Below, piece by piece: positions 6,536-14,443 of a stretch of DNA of 43,994 nt. The stretch's first letter is position 1. Each line of letters starts with the position of its first letter. The translations under genes were made by a program, and so were the position numbers. The DNA comes from a virus. The notes below the pieces were generated by a model. The model ran no database searches, had not been told where the DNA came from, and saw only the letters and a program-made list of their open reading frames with translations. The stretch is from positions 1-43,994 of IMG/VR virus record IMGVR_UViG_3300042561_001754; one strand, 5' to 3'.

Positions 6536-6754
6536 ATGATGACACCTAAAGATTTACGCGACAAGTGGAATTTAACAAATGTTCAGTTAGCCGTTGCACT
6601 GGGAAAATCCGAAAAAACGGTAAAAGCGTATATGTGCCAACAAAATACAAAAACCTATAGAAACCCACCGTTAACAATTAAATTCCTATGCTCCAAATTA
6701 GATAAAGAATGGAGTCAAGAGGGAAACGCAGTTATATCTTTTTCTATTGCATAG
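6536..6754 (+). CDS. XRE-like helix-turn-helix regulator
   Basis: 72 aa. LRDKWNLTNVQLAVALGKSE followed by KTVKAYM is a standard HTH (helix 2, turn, recognition helix). GGAG precedes the ATG. It probably controls the divergent operons around 6420. A terminator follows at 6782. Confidence 0.65.
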   Translation: MMTPKDLRDKWNLTNVQLAVALGKSEKTVKAYMCQQNTKTYRNPPLTIKFLCSKLDKEWSQEGNAVISFSIA

Positions 6755-6781
6755 TCCACAAAGTTACCCACAAAAAGCACT

Positions 6782-6808
6782 AGCCACCTCAAAAGGGTGG
6801 CTTTATAT
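6782..6808 (+). terminator. Rho-independent terminator
   Basis: AGCCACC pairs with GGTGGCT, followed by TTATATT. It separates the XRE-like gene from the next operon. Confidence 0.65.
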
Positions 6809-6841
6809 TGGGTACATACCAGACATGAGGCGGACATCGCA

Positions 6842-7069
6842 ATGGAAAAAACAAGAACAAAGCTTTTTCAAGAAATGCTGGAAGAGCTAGGAGTTTCACA
6901 TAAAACAGCGAGACAAGCAGCCGTAACAATCAACAATGATTTATGCGGAGAAAGAACAGAAAGGGGGCAAAGAAACGTTTGGAGAGCGTGGAATCAAAGC
7001 CAAGTTCAAAGTCAAGATCAAAGTCAAGATCAAAGTCAAGATCAAAGTCAAAGTCAGGAAAATGGCTAA
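6842..7069 (+). CDS. Small HTH-like protein with Gln-Ser-Gln-Asp repeats
   Basis: 75 aa. The N-terminal helices (LFQEMLEELGVSHKTARQAA) look DNA-binding. The C-terminus is built from repeats of QSQD encoded by a 12-base DNA repeat. Start chosen at the ATG at 6842, because upstream in-frame codons lie in the terminator. Its stop lies inside the start of the next gene. Confidence 0.5.
   Translation: MEKTRTKLFQEMLEELGVSHKTARQAAVTINNDLCGERTERGQRNVWRAWNQSQVQSQDQSQDQSQDQSQSQENG
6999..7056 (+). repeat. Short tandem repeats (12-base unit)
   Basis: About four copies of CAAAGTCAAGAT with one variant unit at each end. They encode the repeated tail of the overlapping gene. Copy-number change would be in frame. 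Confidence 0.8.
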
Positions 7070-7337
7070 CAGGAAGGATGTTGCGGAAAAGATTGGTGTA
7101 GGGGAAAGGCAACTCCAGCGATATTTAAAATTGGCATCCCAGCATTTGAATGTTTTTTCCGGTTTTATGAATTCAGAAACAGGCAAATTGACTGGGATGC
7201 CAATTGAGACTGATGAGCAAATTGAGCGATTGAAATTGGTGCGATCGCTTGTTTTGAGATACAGAAATTTTAAAGGCAAAGCGAAAATGATTCAACTCGA
7301 ACTAGAGAAATATAACCAAGGAGATAGCAATGTTTAA
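7062..7337 (+). CDS. HTH-type DNA-binding protein
   Basis: 91 aa. MANRKDVAEKIGVGERQLQR followed by YLK is a HTH head, and the rest is helical and basic. AGGA lies just before the ATG. It overlaps the end of the previous gene and the start of the next, so it sits in a translationally coupled string. Confidence 0.6.
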   Translation: MANRKDVAEKIGVGERQLQRYLKLASQHLNVFSGFMNSETGKLTGMPIETDEQIERLKLVRSLVLRYRNFKGKAKMIQLELEKYNQGDSNV

Positions 7338-7458
7338 ATCTAAGTTAGAAGCCGCAATCGTTGTCTTATTATTGTTTGCAATTCCACCACTTTCATTAGT
7401 GGCAGCGAATAACATTCACGCCACAAAAGCTGAGGTAGTTAATGCAGCAAAACAGTGA
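7330..7458 (+). CDS. Small single-pass membrane or exported protein
   Basis: 42 aa. A short basic start (MFKSK) is followed by one hydrophobic helix (AAIVVLLLFAIPPLSLVA). It overlaps the stop of the previous gene and runs into the start of the next. It fits a membrane complex with the later genes of this operon. Confidence 0.5.
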   Translation: MFKSKLEAAIVVLLLFAIPPLSLVAANNIHATKAEVVNAAKQ

Positions 7459-7594
7459 AACTGAAATTATTCTCACTATTAGACGACACGAACCAGACGG
7501 AAGCTACAGTGAATGGACGACAAAACCCGGACTACTCGCTTTTACCGCCGCCGTTAGAAAGGAAATCAAAAAATTATTATTGGGAGTTAAATAA
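7442..7594 (+). CDS. Hypothetical 50-aa protein
   Basis: MQQNSETEIILTIRRHEPDG then a basic C-terminal helix. Start at 7442 inside the previous gene and stop overlapping the next start (TAATG). The coupled overlaps at both ends argue that it is expressed. Family unknown. Confidence 0.5.
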   Translation: MQQNSETEIILTIRRHEPDGSYSEWTTKPGLLAFTAAVRKEIKKLLLGVK

Positions 7595-8136
7595 TGACAG
7601 TTGCAGATTTAGTCAAAAGTTTCATGAAAACAGAAATGTCCGTAGAGCAAGTTTGGGAGAAAACCCAAGCTATCTGCGCTCAATACGGCATTGACCCCGC
7701 TGCTTTAGATGATGCCAACGCCCAGTTTGTAGCAGGTGAAATTGATAAAGAAAATGCTGGTTTTGGTTTGACTACTGTTGAGAATAACGGACAACTGGCA
7801 ACAAACGAAGAACCTAAAGCGAAGAAAAACAAGAAAAATACCCCAGCGACAACCACCAGCAATCAAGGTATTGAAAACCTGAAAGTTGCTGTTCAAAATC
7901 TCAGGGCTACAGTTGCAAACGAATCTGATGCAATGTACGAAATATCAGATAGAAAATCAACTGAAGTTGAGAATGCAGCCGCAGCAAGAATCGTGAATCG
8001 CTACAAACAAATCAGTCCAAACATTGTTTCCAAAGTTTCCGCAGGACTTCAGGAGTACGCCGATGAATCCGCGTCTTTTCGTGGACAAATTGGATCAATC
8101 TTCGATGAGGCTTTTGCAGATATCGTCAATAATTAG
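7594..8136 (+). CDS. Hypothetical acidic/helical protein
   Basis: 180 aa. N-terminal helices (ADLVKSFMKTEMSVEQVWEK), a low-complexity lysine/threonine linker (KAKKNKKNTPATTT) and a C-terminal helical domain. Start fixed by the TAATG overlap. No family recognised; part of the small-protein operon leading to the ATPase at 9856. Confidence 0.6.
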   Translation: MTVADLVKSFMKTEMSVEQVWEKTQAICAQYGIDPAALDDANAQFVAGEIDKENAGFGLTTVENNGQLATNEEPKAKKNKKNTPATTTSNQGIENLKVAVQNLRATVANESDAMYEISDRKSTEVENAAAARIVNRYKQISPNIVSKVSAGLQEYADESASFRGQIGSIFDEAFADIVNN

Positions 8137-8149
8137 ACCGTCGAACTGG

Positions 8150-8290
8150 ATGATTCCCACTGTGTTAATTCTTTCTTTTCTATTTACAGGAGCTTTTGTT
8201 TATGCTATTTCCAGACCTCCCCGATATATGGGAGGAGGAGACAATTACCCAGCCCAACCCGATACAGTTTACCGCCAAACCGATTGGTGA
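8150..8290 (+). CDS. Possible small membrane protein overlapping the next gene
   Basis: 46 aa from the ATG at 8150 with one clear hydrophobic segment (VLILSFLFTGAFVYAI). Its end overlaps the gene at 8202 by 89 bases in another frame. No clear ribosome site. It may be real, given the compact operon of small membrane proteins, or a shadow. Confidence 0.35.
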   Translation: MIPTVLILSFLFTGAFVYAISRPPRYMGGGDNYPAQPDTVYRQTDW

Positions 8291-8603
8291 GCAACCAAAG
8301 CCGATAAAAGTTAGTGTCAAGCCAAGTGGAGAATTTAATTTTGAGGGCGTTGCTGATGACAACGTAATCAGACAGATAATAACAACTACTGACTATAATC
8401 GAGCCGCAAGCAGAAAACAGGAATTGGAAATACTAAAGCAAGCTAAAAACGTTGATATGATGACTCTCTGCGTTTTAGCTTCATCAATTTTAGTCAGTCT
8501 TTTATGTCTTTTTCTTTCATTCAATAAAAACCAACAAACGCAGGGGAGCGTGGCGAATAATGGAGAATTTTTTCGGGGGATTAGTTGCGGACAAGTCCGG
8601 TAA
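8202..8603 (+). CDS. Membrane-anchored hypothetical protein
   Basis: 133 aa from the ATG at 8202, preceded by AGGAG. A proline-rich soluble N-terminal part (ITQPNPIQFTAKPIGEQPKP) and one C-terminal transmembrane segment (TLCVLASSILVSLLCLFLSF). It overlaps the next gene by 44 bases. Family unknown. Confidence 0.6.
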   Translation: MLFPDLPDIWEEETITQPNPIQFTAKPIGEQPKPIKVSVKPSGEFNFEGVADDNVIRQIITTTDYNRAASRKQELEILKQAKNVDMMTLCVLASSILVSLLCLFLSFNKNQQTQGSVANNGEFFRGISCGQVR

Positions 8604-8991
8604 ATTAGCAGGTAGTGGGCAAAATCCAACTGCTATCGGCAACATGGGTAATTCAATGGCTAGAGTGAAAGCCAAGATGAAATTACCCACTGAAATATCA
8701 GCACAGCAAGTAGTTAATTTGGAGCATGAAATGGGACAGGTTGACGCAGAACTGGAATTAGGGAAAATGATAGTTTCTTCACAAGAAAAATTACTCAATA
8801 AAGCAGTAGACTTACACAACATAAATACTCAATGGGCTGCTGTAACAATGAAAGCAGATCAGAAATTACGAGAAATTGAATCTGGACACAATCAGACAGT
8901 TTCTAAGTATATGTTGGGTGCAGCCACAACCCAAGCTTATGACGATGGCTACACAGAAGCTTATAGAGTGAGCGCGGAGATATTTAGCTAA
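8560..8991 (+). CDS. Hypothetical helical protein
   Basis: 143 aa. Glycine-rich start (MENFFGGLVADKSGKLAGSG) then long helices (NLEHEMGQVDAELELGKM). No membrane segment. It ends one base into the following membrane gene. Likely part of one complex with its neighbours, by context only. Confidence 0.55.
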   Translation: MENFFGGLVADKSGKLAGSGQNPTAIGNMGNSMARVKAKMKLPTEISAQQVVNLEHEMGQVDAELELGKMIVSSQEKLLNKAVDLHNINTQWAAVTMKADQKLREIESGHNQTVSKYMLGAATTQAYDDGYTEAYRVSAEIFS

Positions 8992-9473
8992 TGTTCTTTA
9001 AAAGAAATGCTGAAGCAGATGGTAGTCTTAGCTCAATTTTTAATAAAGTAGGTTGGGCTATATTTTTCTACAACGGATTCACCTTATTTCCGTATTTTTG
9101 GAATTTAATGAAAGGCGTTGATCAGTGGCAAAAAACTTTTGCAACTTGTGTATCAATAGCTCTGATTTTAGGAGTTGAAAGCGCAACTATTACGGTGTTA
9201 TTTGACCCTAGAGTATTGATAAAAATTCTTGAAAAACCGAAGTCAGACAAAGAGGTTAAGCAGGTTGTAGATATAGTATCTTTCTTGGGAATAGGTGCTT
9301 TTTTGCTGATTTCTGCTTACACTTTTTGGTTTGATTATCAAGTCAATCTTATTCAACTTGGCAATCCCAAGTTATTGTTTCTTAAAGTGTTGTGCGGTGT
9401 ATTTGTGTTGGGATCAGAGGTAGCTTTTGGTTGTGCAAATGTTTTCTATATAGCAAGCAAACAGGGAGATTAA
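8991..9473 (+). CDS. Multi-pass membrane protein
   Basis: 160 aa with about four hydrophobic helices (around WAIFFYNGFTLFPYFWNL, VSIALILGVESATITVL, VSFLGIGAFLLISAYTF, LKVLCGVFVLGSEVAFG). A basic cytoplasmic loop (EKPKSDKEVK) lies in the middle. No family recognised. Its place before a TraD/HerA-like ATPase suggests a DNA-translocation or conjugation-like membrane platform. Confidence 0.6.
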   Translation: MFFKRNAEADGSLSSIFNKVGWAIFFYNGFTLFPYFWNLMKGVDQWQKTFATCVSIALILGVESATITVLFDPRVLIKILEKPKSDKEVKQVVDIVSFLGIGAFLLISAYTFWFDYQVNLIQLGNPKLLFLKVLCGVFVLGSEVAFGCANVFYIASKQGD

Positions 9474-9474
9474 A

Positions 9475-9570
9475 ATGATAGTTCCAGATGCAAAGGGTAT
9501 AATTATCATTCTATTAGTTGCATTATTTTTAGGCATGATCTTGTATCTTCAATGGGAAATGCGAAAATGA
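9475..9570 (+). CDS. 31-aa single-pass membrane protein
   Basis: MIVPDAKGIIIILLVALFLG, then a second hydrophobic stretch and a WEMRK end: one transmembrane helix. It starts two bases after the previous stop and shares ATGA with the next start. Confidence 0.5.
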   Translation: MIVPDAKGIIIILLVALFLGMILYLQWEMRK

Positions 9571-9854
9571 AAAATTTACTCTATTTTGGATACTTCTTAA
9601 CTGGCGCATCGTTCTTCCTTTTGTTGGGGCAAATTATTCGGGGATTCCCTGAATCCAAGAATGGCGCGATCGCCTTATACTTGTTCTCAATTTTGATATT
9701 TGTCGGGCTTGGTTTTTATAATTGGTGTGGGCTGTGGTACAAGTCCGCCGGGCATCTGAATAAAAATCAATCAATTGTAGGATTTGCCCCAACCTATGTT
9801 TTTGGAACTGCGGCTACAGTCGCGCTAATTATTGGAATCACAATAGGTGGATGA
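9567..9854 (+). CDS. Small membrane protein, three predicted helices
   Basis: 95 aa from the ATG at 9567 (ATGA overlap with the preceding stop; an in-frame ATG at 9552 is also possible). Hydrophobic helices around LLYFGYFLTGASFFLLLG, LYLFSILIFVGLGFYNW and TAATVALIIGITIGG. It ends within the start region of the ATPase gene. Confidence 0.55.
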   Translation: MKNLLYFGYFLTGASFFLLLGQIIRGFPESKNGAIALYLFSILIFVGLGFYNWCGLWYKSAGHLNKNQSIVGFAPTYVFGTAATVALIIGITIGG

Positions 9855-9855
9855 C

Positions 9856-11787
9856 ATGATGCAATCAACCAACCCGTTTGCACATCAAAAAAACTGTTTT
9901 GAACCCTTGATAACATCCGAGCGCATATTGTTGGGAGCGCTCGGAATTGCAGCCGCAGTTGGGACAGTTTTACCTATTTTGTGGCCAAATCAAATCAAGG
10001 AAGTCAAATTAATTGAAAATATCGCGGGGCTATCTTTTGCAACTTGTTTTACAGCAGAATGTTTCCGCCGCCAACGCAAAGAAAAAACTTATCAGAGTAT
10101 TGATGAAGCTAATTATCAGATAGTAAAGGAGGGGCTGCGGAACACATTTGTTTATGAAAAAGCAGCCCAAGAAATTAGCTCTAAACGGGAATTAGCGGCT
10201 TATGTTAACTCCCTGCCAGTGAAAGAACACGGTAGATGGATGCAACAGTATGGTCTCCAGGGATTGGTTGAACTGCCGCAAGTCCAACAAGCGGTAATTG
10301 AACAACCTCGACAATTACCAAGCGATCGCGGTATCCCTAGTCCTGAAGTAGCGGAATTTAATGAGGATGCGGTTCAGGCAATTATCAATCCTGGTGTGAT
10401 GGCTGTATTGGAAGAATTAGCCGCAGAATATCCCGAATACATCAGGATTGATGGTGATTGGCTAGATGAATTATGCGATAGTTCCGCAGTTCAGGATATG
10501 GGGAATAGGGCTAACCACCACTTTGGATTATGGGGTGAAACTCAGTCAGGTAAATCAACGTTGGCAGGGGTGATTATTAATAAAATTGCAGCACAGTCAC
10601 AGGGTGCAGCTTATGTGATTGGTTCAGATCCCAAAAACTTTGTTACTCGTTGGTTATGTAAGTTTTCCAAAAAGTTTGAGGGACTGGAATCATTGCCAGA
10701 ATGGATAACTTTCGCTACCAAGATAATTGATGAGAGGCAACAGCAATTTGAACACAATCAGAAAGGTACGGGTCTATCAGAAATATTCTTGATTCAGGAT
10801 GAAGTAAATGTTGTTTATGGTGGAGGGAAGGGACTACCAGGAACAGGCAAAAAACAAGTAACCAAAGAAACCGCACTTAACTTGCAGGGAATGTGGAATT
10901 ACATCATTAATTTCACAGCCGCAATGAAGATTCACGGCGTGTTCATGGGGCAAAATCCGTTAAGTGGATGCACAGGTTTTAGTCGTCCCAGTTACAAGAA
11001 TATTTGCTTTATTGCACTGGGTAAAGTATCAAGTTACATATTAAGTAACCCATCCGACTTTCTTAATGTTAAAGGTGATATTCTTGACTTATTGAAAGAA
11101 GTTTGTGAACTACTTGATAAGCAGGGTGTGAGATACGCTTTAGTAATTCCCACTAAAGGTAATCCTTATATTGCTCTAATTCCTGTTTTCAATATTGATG
11201 ATTTGGAGCAAACTGAAAAACCACAGGACACGCAACCAACTCATCAAGAGCCTGAAGCCGTAAACCCCTACCAAATAATAAAAGATTGGATTGGACAACT
11301 CGGTAGGAATCCCACTGATTCCGAATTAACTCAAGCATGGCAACAGGTAAAGGGTGAAACTTTAACTCCTGACGCTCTAAAACTTTTAAAAAATGCTTTG
11401 GAACTTACTGATGAAGTTGTCACCTGGTCCACAATTACGGCAAATATTGAATTGCCCGAAAAATGGCGGGAGGAAGATTTGCAGAAGGCGATCGCATCTC
11501 GACTCACTAAACACGGCTACAAGGCGCAAACAGAAGTTAAATGTAACGGCGGCTTCATTGATATTGCTACTGATTTTGATGGTGGAACTATTATCGAAGT
11601 CAAAAAGTACCTGACCAGAGACACCATTTACCAAGCGGCTGGACAATTACACCTGTATGGTATTGGTAATGAATATAAATTGCTTGTCATGGGTTTTCTT
11701 CCAAGCAATGAAGGCGATCAAGCGCAAGCGAAAACTACAGCCTCAATGGTGTCGCAGGGTGAGAGAATCAAAGTTTTGTTTATTTAG
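9856..11787 (+). CDS. TraD/HerA/FtsK-like ATPase fused to a PD-(D/E)XK nuclease domain
   Basis: 643 aa from the ATG at 9856 (a GTG nine bases upstream also reads in frame). Two hydrophobic segments lie in the first 75 residues. Walker A is GETQSGKST (about 227-235) and Walker B is IFLIQDE (about 310-316), with a sensor-like MKIHGVFMGQNP further on. The last ~110 residues form a PD-(D/E)XK nuclease-like domain: GGFIDIA..FDGGTIIEVKK, then a QAAGQL helix. The family pumps or threads DNA (conjugation coupling proteins, HerA, FtsK). A nuclease at the C-terminus is unusual and suggests processing of translocated DNA or a defence function. It ends an operon of small membrane proteins. Confidence 0.75.
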   Translation: MMQSTNPFAHQKNCFEPLITSERILLGALGIAAAVGTVLPILWPNQIKEVKLIENIAGLSFATCFTAECFRRQRKEKTYQSIDEANYQIVKEGLRNTFVYEKAAQEISSKRELAAYVNSLPVKEHGRWMQQYGLQGLVELPQVQQAVIEQPRQLPSDRGIPSPEVAEFNEDAVQAIINPGVMAVLEELAAEYPEYIRIDGDWLDELCDSSAVQDMGNRANHHFGLWGETQSGKSTLAGVIINKIAAQSQGAAYVIGSDPKNFVTRWLCKFSKKFEGLESLPEWITFATKIIDERQQQFEHNQKGTGLSEIFLIQDEVNVVYGGGKGLPGTGKKQVTKETALNLQGMWNYIINFTAAMKIHGVFMGQNPLSGCTGFSRPSYKNICFIALGKVSSYILSNPSDFLNVKGDILDLLKEVCELLDKQGVRYALVIPTKGNPYIALIPVFNIDDLEQTEKPQDTQPTHQEPEAVNPYQIIKDWIGQLGRNPTDSELTQAWQQVKGETLTPDALKLLKNALELTDEVVTWSTITANIELPEKWREEDLQKAIASRLTKHGYKAQTEVKCNGGFIDIATDFDGGTIIEVKKYLTRDTIYQAAGQLHLYGIGNEYKLLVMGFLPSNEGDQAQAKTTASMVSQGERIKVLFI

Positions 11788-11795
11788 GTGAAATC

Positions 11796-11954
11796 ATGTT
11801 GAATCAACAACAAATTAATCAATTAATTGATGAGCAAAACGCCGATGCAATCAATAGCATCTATTGGGAATTACCATCAAAAACTCAACGGCTAATTGAC
11901 AAAATGATTGCAAAATATTGGCGGTTTAATACTGGTACATTATCAGATTTTTGA
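11796..11954 (+). CDS. Hypothetical 52-aa protein
   Basis: MLNQQQINQLIDEQNADAIN then SIYWELPSKTQRLIDKMIAK. Start supported by AGGTGA five bases upstream. All-helical with no recognised family. It is the last gene of the ATPase operon. Confidence 0.5.
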   Translation: MLNQQQINQLIDEQNADAINSIYWELPSKTQRLIDKMIAKYWRFNTGTLSDF

Positions 11955-12042
11955 TATAATAAATATGCAGAGTCGTTTAAATGGTAAGACATCGGTGGGT
12001 ATTTTGTTATCTTCTATGGACGGTTCAACTCCTCCCTCTGCG
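11955..12042 (+). tRNA. Degenerate tRNA-Gln-like transcript with its own promoter
   Basis: A perfect -10 TATAAT (11955-11960) precedes a 77-base sequence (11966-12042). It has a 7-bp acceptor stem (TGCAGAG with CTCTGCG, one G-T pair at the end), a D arm (GTTT..GGTA..AGAC) resembling bacterial tRNA-Gln, and a T arm GGA(C)GG-TTCAACT-CCTCC with one bulged C. The anticodon arm is irregular: TTTTGT flanked by a weak GGGTA/TATCT stem, with TTG possible as anticodon. CCA is not encoded. A terminator follows at 12060. It is a decayed or specialised tRNA rather than a standard one. Confidence 0.45.
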
Positions 12043-12059
12043 GTTAAGATCTGGTTTAT

Positions 12060-12088
12060 ATCCCTGGCTAGTAAGCTGGGGATTTTTA
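12060..12088 (+). terminator. Terminator of the tRNA-like transcript
   Basis: ATCCCTGGCT and AGCTGGGGAT form a 10-bp stem with two G-T pairs and a 4-base loop, followed by TTTTT. With the TATAAT at 11955 it defines an RNA of about 120 bases. Confidence 0.65.
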
Positions 12089-12156
12089 CTTCCTGGAAGT
12101 GATGTTCTAGGAATCTTATTTGTTACTCGTATTTTAGCGATCGCACTACCACTACA

Positions 12157-12194
12157 AAAATCCCTGCTGGACTGAAGGCAGTGGGGATTTTTTG
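12157..12194 (+). terminator. Terminator upstream of the third RHH-like gene
   Basis: AAAATCCC (12157-12164) pairs with GGGGATTTT (12183-12191), followed by T residues. Confidence 0.55.
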
Positions 12195-12206
12195 TGATAT
12201 TCTCTA

Positions 12207-12222
12207 TTCTATGGACATAGAA
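12207..12222. promoter_or_regulatory. Palindromic operator TTCTATGGACATAGAA, copy 1
   Basis: 7-bp inverted arms around GA, ten bases before the ATG of the small regulator. An identical 16-mer lies at 12444-12459 inside the next promoter. This strongly suggests the encoded protein binds both. Confidence 0.7.
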
Positions 12223-12231
12223 AGGAGAGAT

Positions 12232-12435
12232 ATGGCACGAAGTCAGAAATATAGTGAAAAGAAGGTTTCTAAGCACATTAACCTCACTCCTACAGCGATC
12301 GCATTGTATGAGGAATATGCTGCTAATCTTAATTTAAAACTGAGTGAGCTACTAGAGCAAGTAGTTCGTATTCCTTCTGTAGCAAGGGGTTTGGCTGTTT
12401 TTATTGAGAACAAAAAATCTTCAAAAATAGCTTGA
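12232..12435 (+). CDS. Small ribbon-helix-helix-like regulator, third in window
   Basis: 67 aa from the ATG at 12232, chosen because AGGAGAG precedes it; an upstream in-frame ATG lies inside the operator. KKVSKHINLTPTAIALYEEY then AANLNLKLSELLEQ fits a CopG-type strand-helix-helix. It sits between two identical palindromic operators. The gene layout matches the regulators at 909 and 2946, but the sequence is not closely related. Confidence 0.6.
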   Translation: MARSQKYSEKKVSKHINLTPTAIALYEEYAANLNLKLSELLEQVVRIPSVARGLAVFIENKKSSKIA

Positions 12436-12460
12436 CAAATTTATTCTATGGACATAGAAT
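12432..12460 (+). promoter_or_regulatory. Operator-controlled promoter for the gene at 12557
   Basis: TTGACA (12432-12437), 17 bases, TAGAAT (12455-12460). The palindrome TTCTATGGACATAGAA (12444-12459) fills the spacer. The regulator's stop codon lies within the -35. Binding would block polymerase, so repression is expected. Confidence 0.7.
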
Positions 12461-12556
12461 TATTGTATAAGCAAAGCGATCGCCCCTCCGGCAAAGAAGA
12501 AAGCGATCGCCTTGATGTAAACCAACTGTGGAAATCCCACAAAGGATATTCTGATT

Positions 12557-13255
12557 ATGACACATCCAATTTATTCTGCAAGAATTTTATCTGCTAAAGG
12601 CATTGTTCGGTTAAGAAAAATAGCAAAAGAGCTAGGAGTAACCCCCAGTGATGGCAGAAGTATCCAGTCTCATGTTGATGCGATCGTTGCCCATCAAGCC
12701 TCCAAAGTCCAAAAAATTGAAGCGGTTGAACCTGTAGCCGCTCGGATTGAATACAGTGATGGCATTGAAGAATGCGAGCTAGAAAGCTATTCAGTAATTG
12801 TTGGCGAGAATGTCGTCTGCGGTGGGTTCAAATCCTACTCTCAAGCCGAAAACTGGATTACACGCAATGGCTATAAATTGGTAGATCCCCAAGAAATAGC
12901 CCAAGCAGAATTTGAACAGCATTTAGAAAATCTGCAATTAGAATCAGAAAAAGAAGTAATTGACGACTATTTGTTCCACGATGACATTGTTTTGGAGCGT
13001 GGCAGTGGTCGTGATAAAGAGCCTCAAGTCGGTGATGTATTTGTGGCTGGCAGTTTCATCCTCAAATGCGTTCAGATTTCAACCCCAGGCTGTGCAACTG
13101 TCTGGGATGTTTATCAAGGCAATCAGTTGATGGGTGAAATATCGTGCAATTATTCAGGGCTGTGGATAACCAGCCTCAGTATAAGTCTGCTAACTACGCC
13201 CTATGAAGCTGTGGCAGAATTAGTTGAAAATGCCTATGAGCTTGCAGGAAAGTAA
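12557..13255 (+). CDS. Hypothetical protein with N-terminal SAP-like motif
   Basis: 232 aa. The first 45 residues (SAKGIVRLRKIAKELGVTPS) resemble a SAP-type DNA-binding helix pair. The middle holds GGFKSYSQAENWITRNGYKL, and the C-terminus is a beta-rich domain. Its promoter carries the operator of the preceding regulator. Function unknown. Confidence 0.6.
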   Translation: MTHPIYSARILSAKGIVRLRKIAKELGVTPSDGRSIQSHVDAIVAHQASKVQKIEAVEPVAARIEYSDGIEECELESYSVIVGENVVCGGFKSYSQAENWITRNGYKLVDPQEIAQAEFEQHLENLQLESEKEVIDDYLFHDDIVLERGSGRDKEPQVGDVFVAGSFILKCVQISTPGCATVWDVYQGNQLMGEISCNYSGLWITSLSISLLTTPYEAVAELVENAYELAGK

Positions 13256-13315
13256 ACATCAATTGACCTGAGTAAGTCGTTAAACTGCTAATTAATTTAC
13301 CTAAAAGGATTCAAA

Positions 13316-14335
13316 ATGGTCAAATATTTGGTGACAACTCGTTTAGAAGTTTTAGAAAAAGCATCATCTGGATGCCAAGTTTTCATGGTTGATGGGACTG
13401 TTCCGGGATGGTTAATAAACTCAATGAAAGGGGAGGATTACCATTTTGATCATCATCGCCAAGATGGTGCAGACATTCAGATTGATGAAATGCCTAAAAG
13501 TAATGAGTTGATGATCAATTCTGATTTACAAGGGTTGATTGTGACTACTCAGGTTGATGCAGATGCTTGCGTAGCTGCTGCTTATCTTCAGATTAATAAT
13601 TTAAGCCAAGAAACATTGAACAAACTCCGGTCGATCGCTTACGACTGTGATCATCTTGGCGTTCCGTCCGAATTGTCGCACCTATCCAACTTTGCCGCTC
13701 AATGCGTAGCAGCAATGAAATCCGATTCAGATAGTTTAATTATTGAATTAGGTCTTCCGAAAGACCGTAAACAGTGGACAATTGAGCAAAAAGAAGAATA
13801 TGCTTCTCTAGCTTTCCAACGCGGTACAGAATCCCTAATAGCTGCTTGCAAGGGTGAACGTAAATTCCCTGGAGAATGTGGGGAAGCTAAGGAATATTGG
13901 GAGAAGGTTGAAAGTAATACGCAGCTACTACTTGATGAAAACCGTGTAACTTTCTACAAAGATACTTTGTTAATTGACTACAAAGGTTTACAAGGGCGGT
14001 ACATAGATCCGCGTTGCGCTCTAAAAGCCTACGATTTTATTCGGGAAAATCACGGTCACGACTGTGCAACACCGATTACTCTAGCGCAGCGAGAAGTATT
14101 CGTAGACAACGAATTTAAAGGATTTAGTTACACAATCGGTTGTATTCCGCTACACCCCAAACTCTCAACCCTAGACTACACACAAGGCACTTTTGAAGCC
14201 TTGACAGAAGCCGAACGCAAAATTAACCCTAATGCAGACGGTTGGGGAGGGCGTAAAACAGTTGGTGGAAGCGGTTGGAACACACCAAGTCGGTTAAATC
14301 CGCAAGAAATAATTGATATTGTTTTATCAATTTAA
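13316..14335 (+). CDS. DHH/DHHA1-like phosphoesterase candidate
   Basis: 339 aa. DHH-superfamily-like acidic/histidine motifs appear in order: D26 (VDG), D45-H46-H47 (FDHHRQ), D81-A-D83 (QVDADACVAA) and D110-C-D112-H113. A glycine-rich GWGGRKTVGGSGW near residue 310 is reminiscent of the DHHA1 substrate loop. DHH enzymes hydrolyse short oligonucleotides, cyclic dinucleotides or pyrophosphate with Mn/Mg. On a phage-like element it could degrade nanoRNA or a nucleotide second messenger; that part is speculation. Ribosome site AAAGGA precedes the ATG. Confidence 0.6.
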   Translation: MVKYLVTTRLEVLEKASSGCQVFMVDGTVPGWLINSMKGEDYHFDHHRQDGADIQIDEMPKSNELMINSDLQGLIVTTQVDADACVAAAYLQINNLSQETLNKLRSIAYDCDHLGVPSELSHLSNFAAQCVAAMKSDSDSLIIELGLPKDRKQWTIEQKEEYASLAFQRGTESLIAACKGERKFPGECGEAKEYWEKVESNTQLLLDENRVTFYKDTLLIDYKGLQGRYIDPRCALKAYDFIRENHGHDCATPITLAQREVFVDNEFKGFSYTIGCIPLHPKLSTLDYTQGTFEALTEAERKINPNADGWGGRKTVGGSGWNTPSRLNPQEIIDIVLSI

Positions 14336-14443
14336 TTAGTTAGCACGATCGCTTTAGTTAAAATATTTGAGCGATCGCGCAAACGATCAAAGACAGAAAG
14401 GATTTGTTGGAGAAGTTTTATTTAATTCAAAAGAGCAAATAGC

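Noticed and set aside
6936-7061. Upstream extension of the 7062 gene with KVKIKVKI repeats
   Set aside because: It is the other-frame reading of the 12-base repeat in the overlapping gene; the ATG at 7062 has a proper ribosome site.
7213-7245. A second CTGATGAG that might start another hammerhead
   Set aside because: No paired stem II and no matching GAAA/stem III follow; it lies in a coding frame.
11908-12102. Short ORF over the tRNA-like RNA
   Set aside because: It crosses the T arm and terminator stem and has no ribosome site; the RNA explanation accounts for the pairing.
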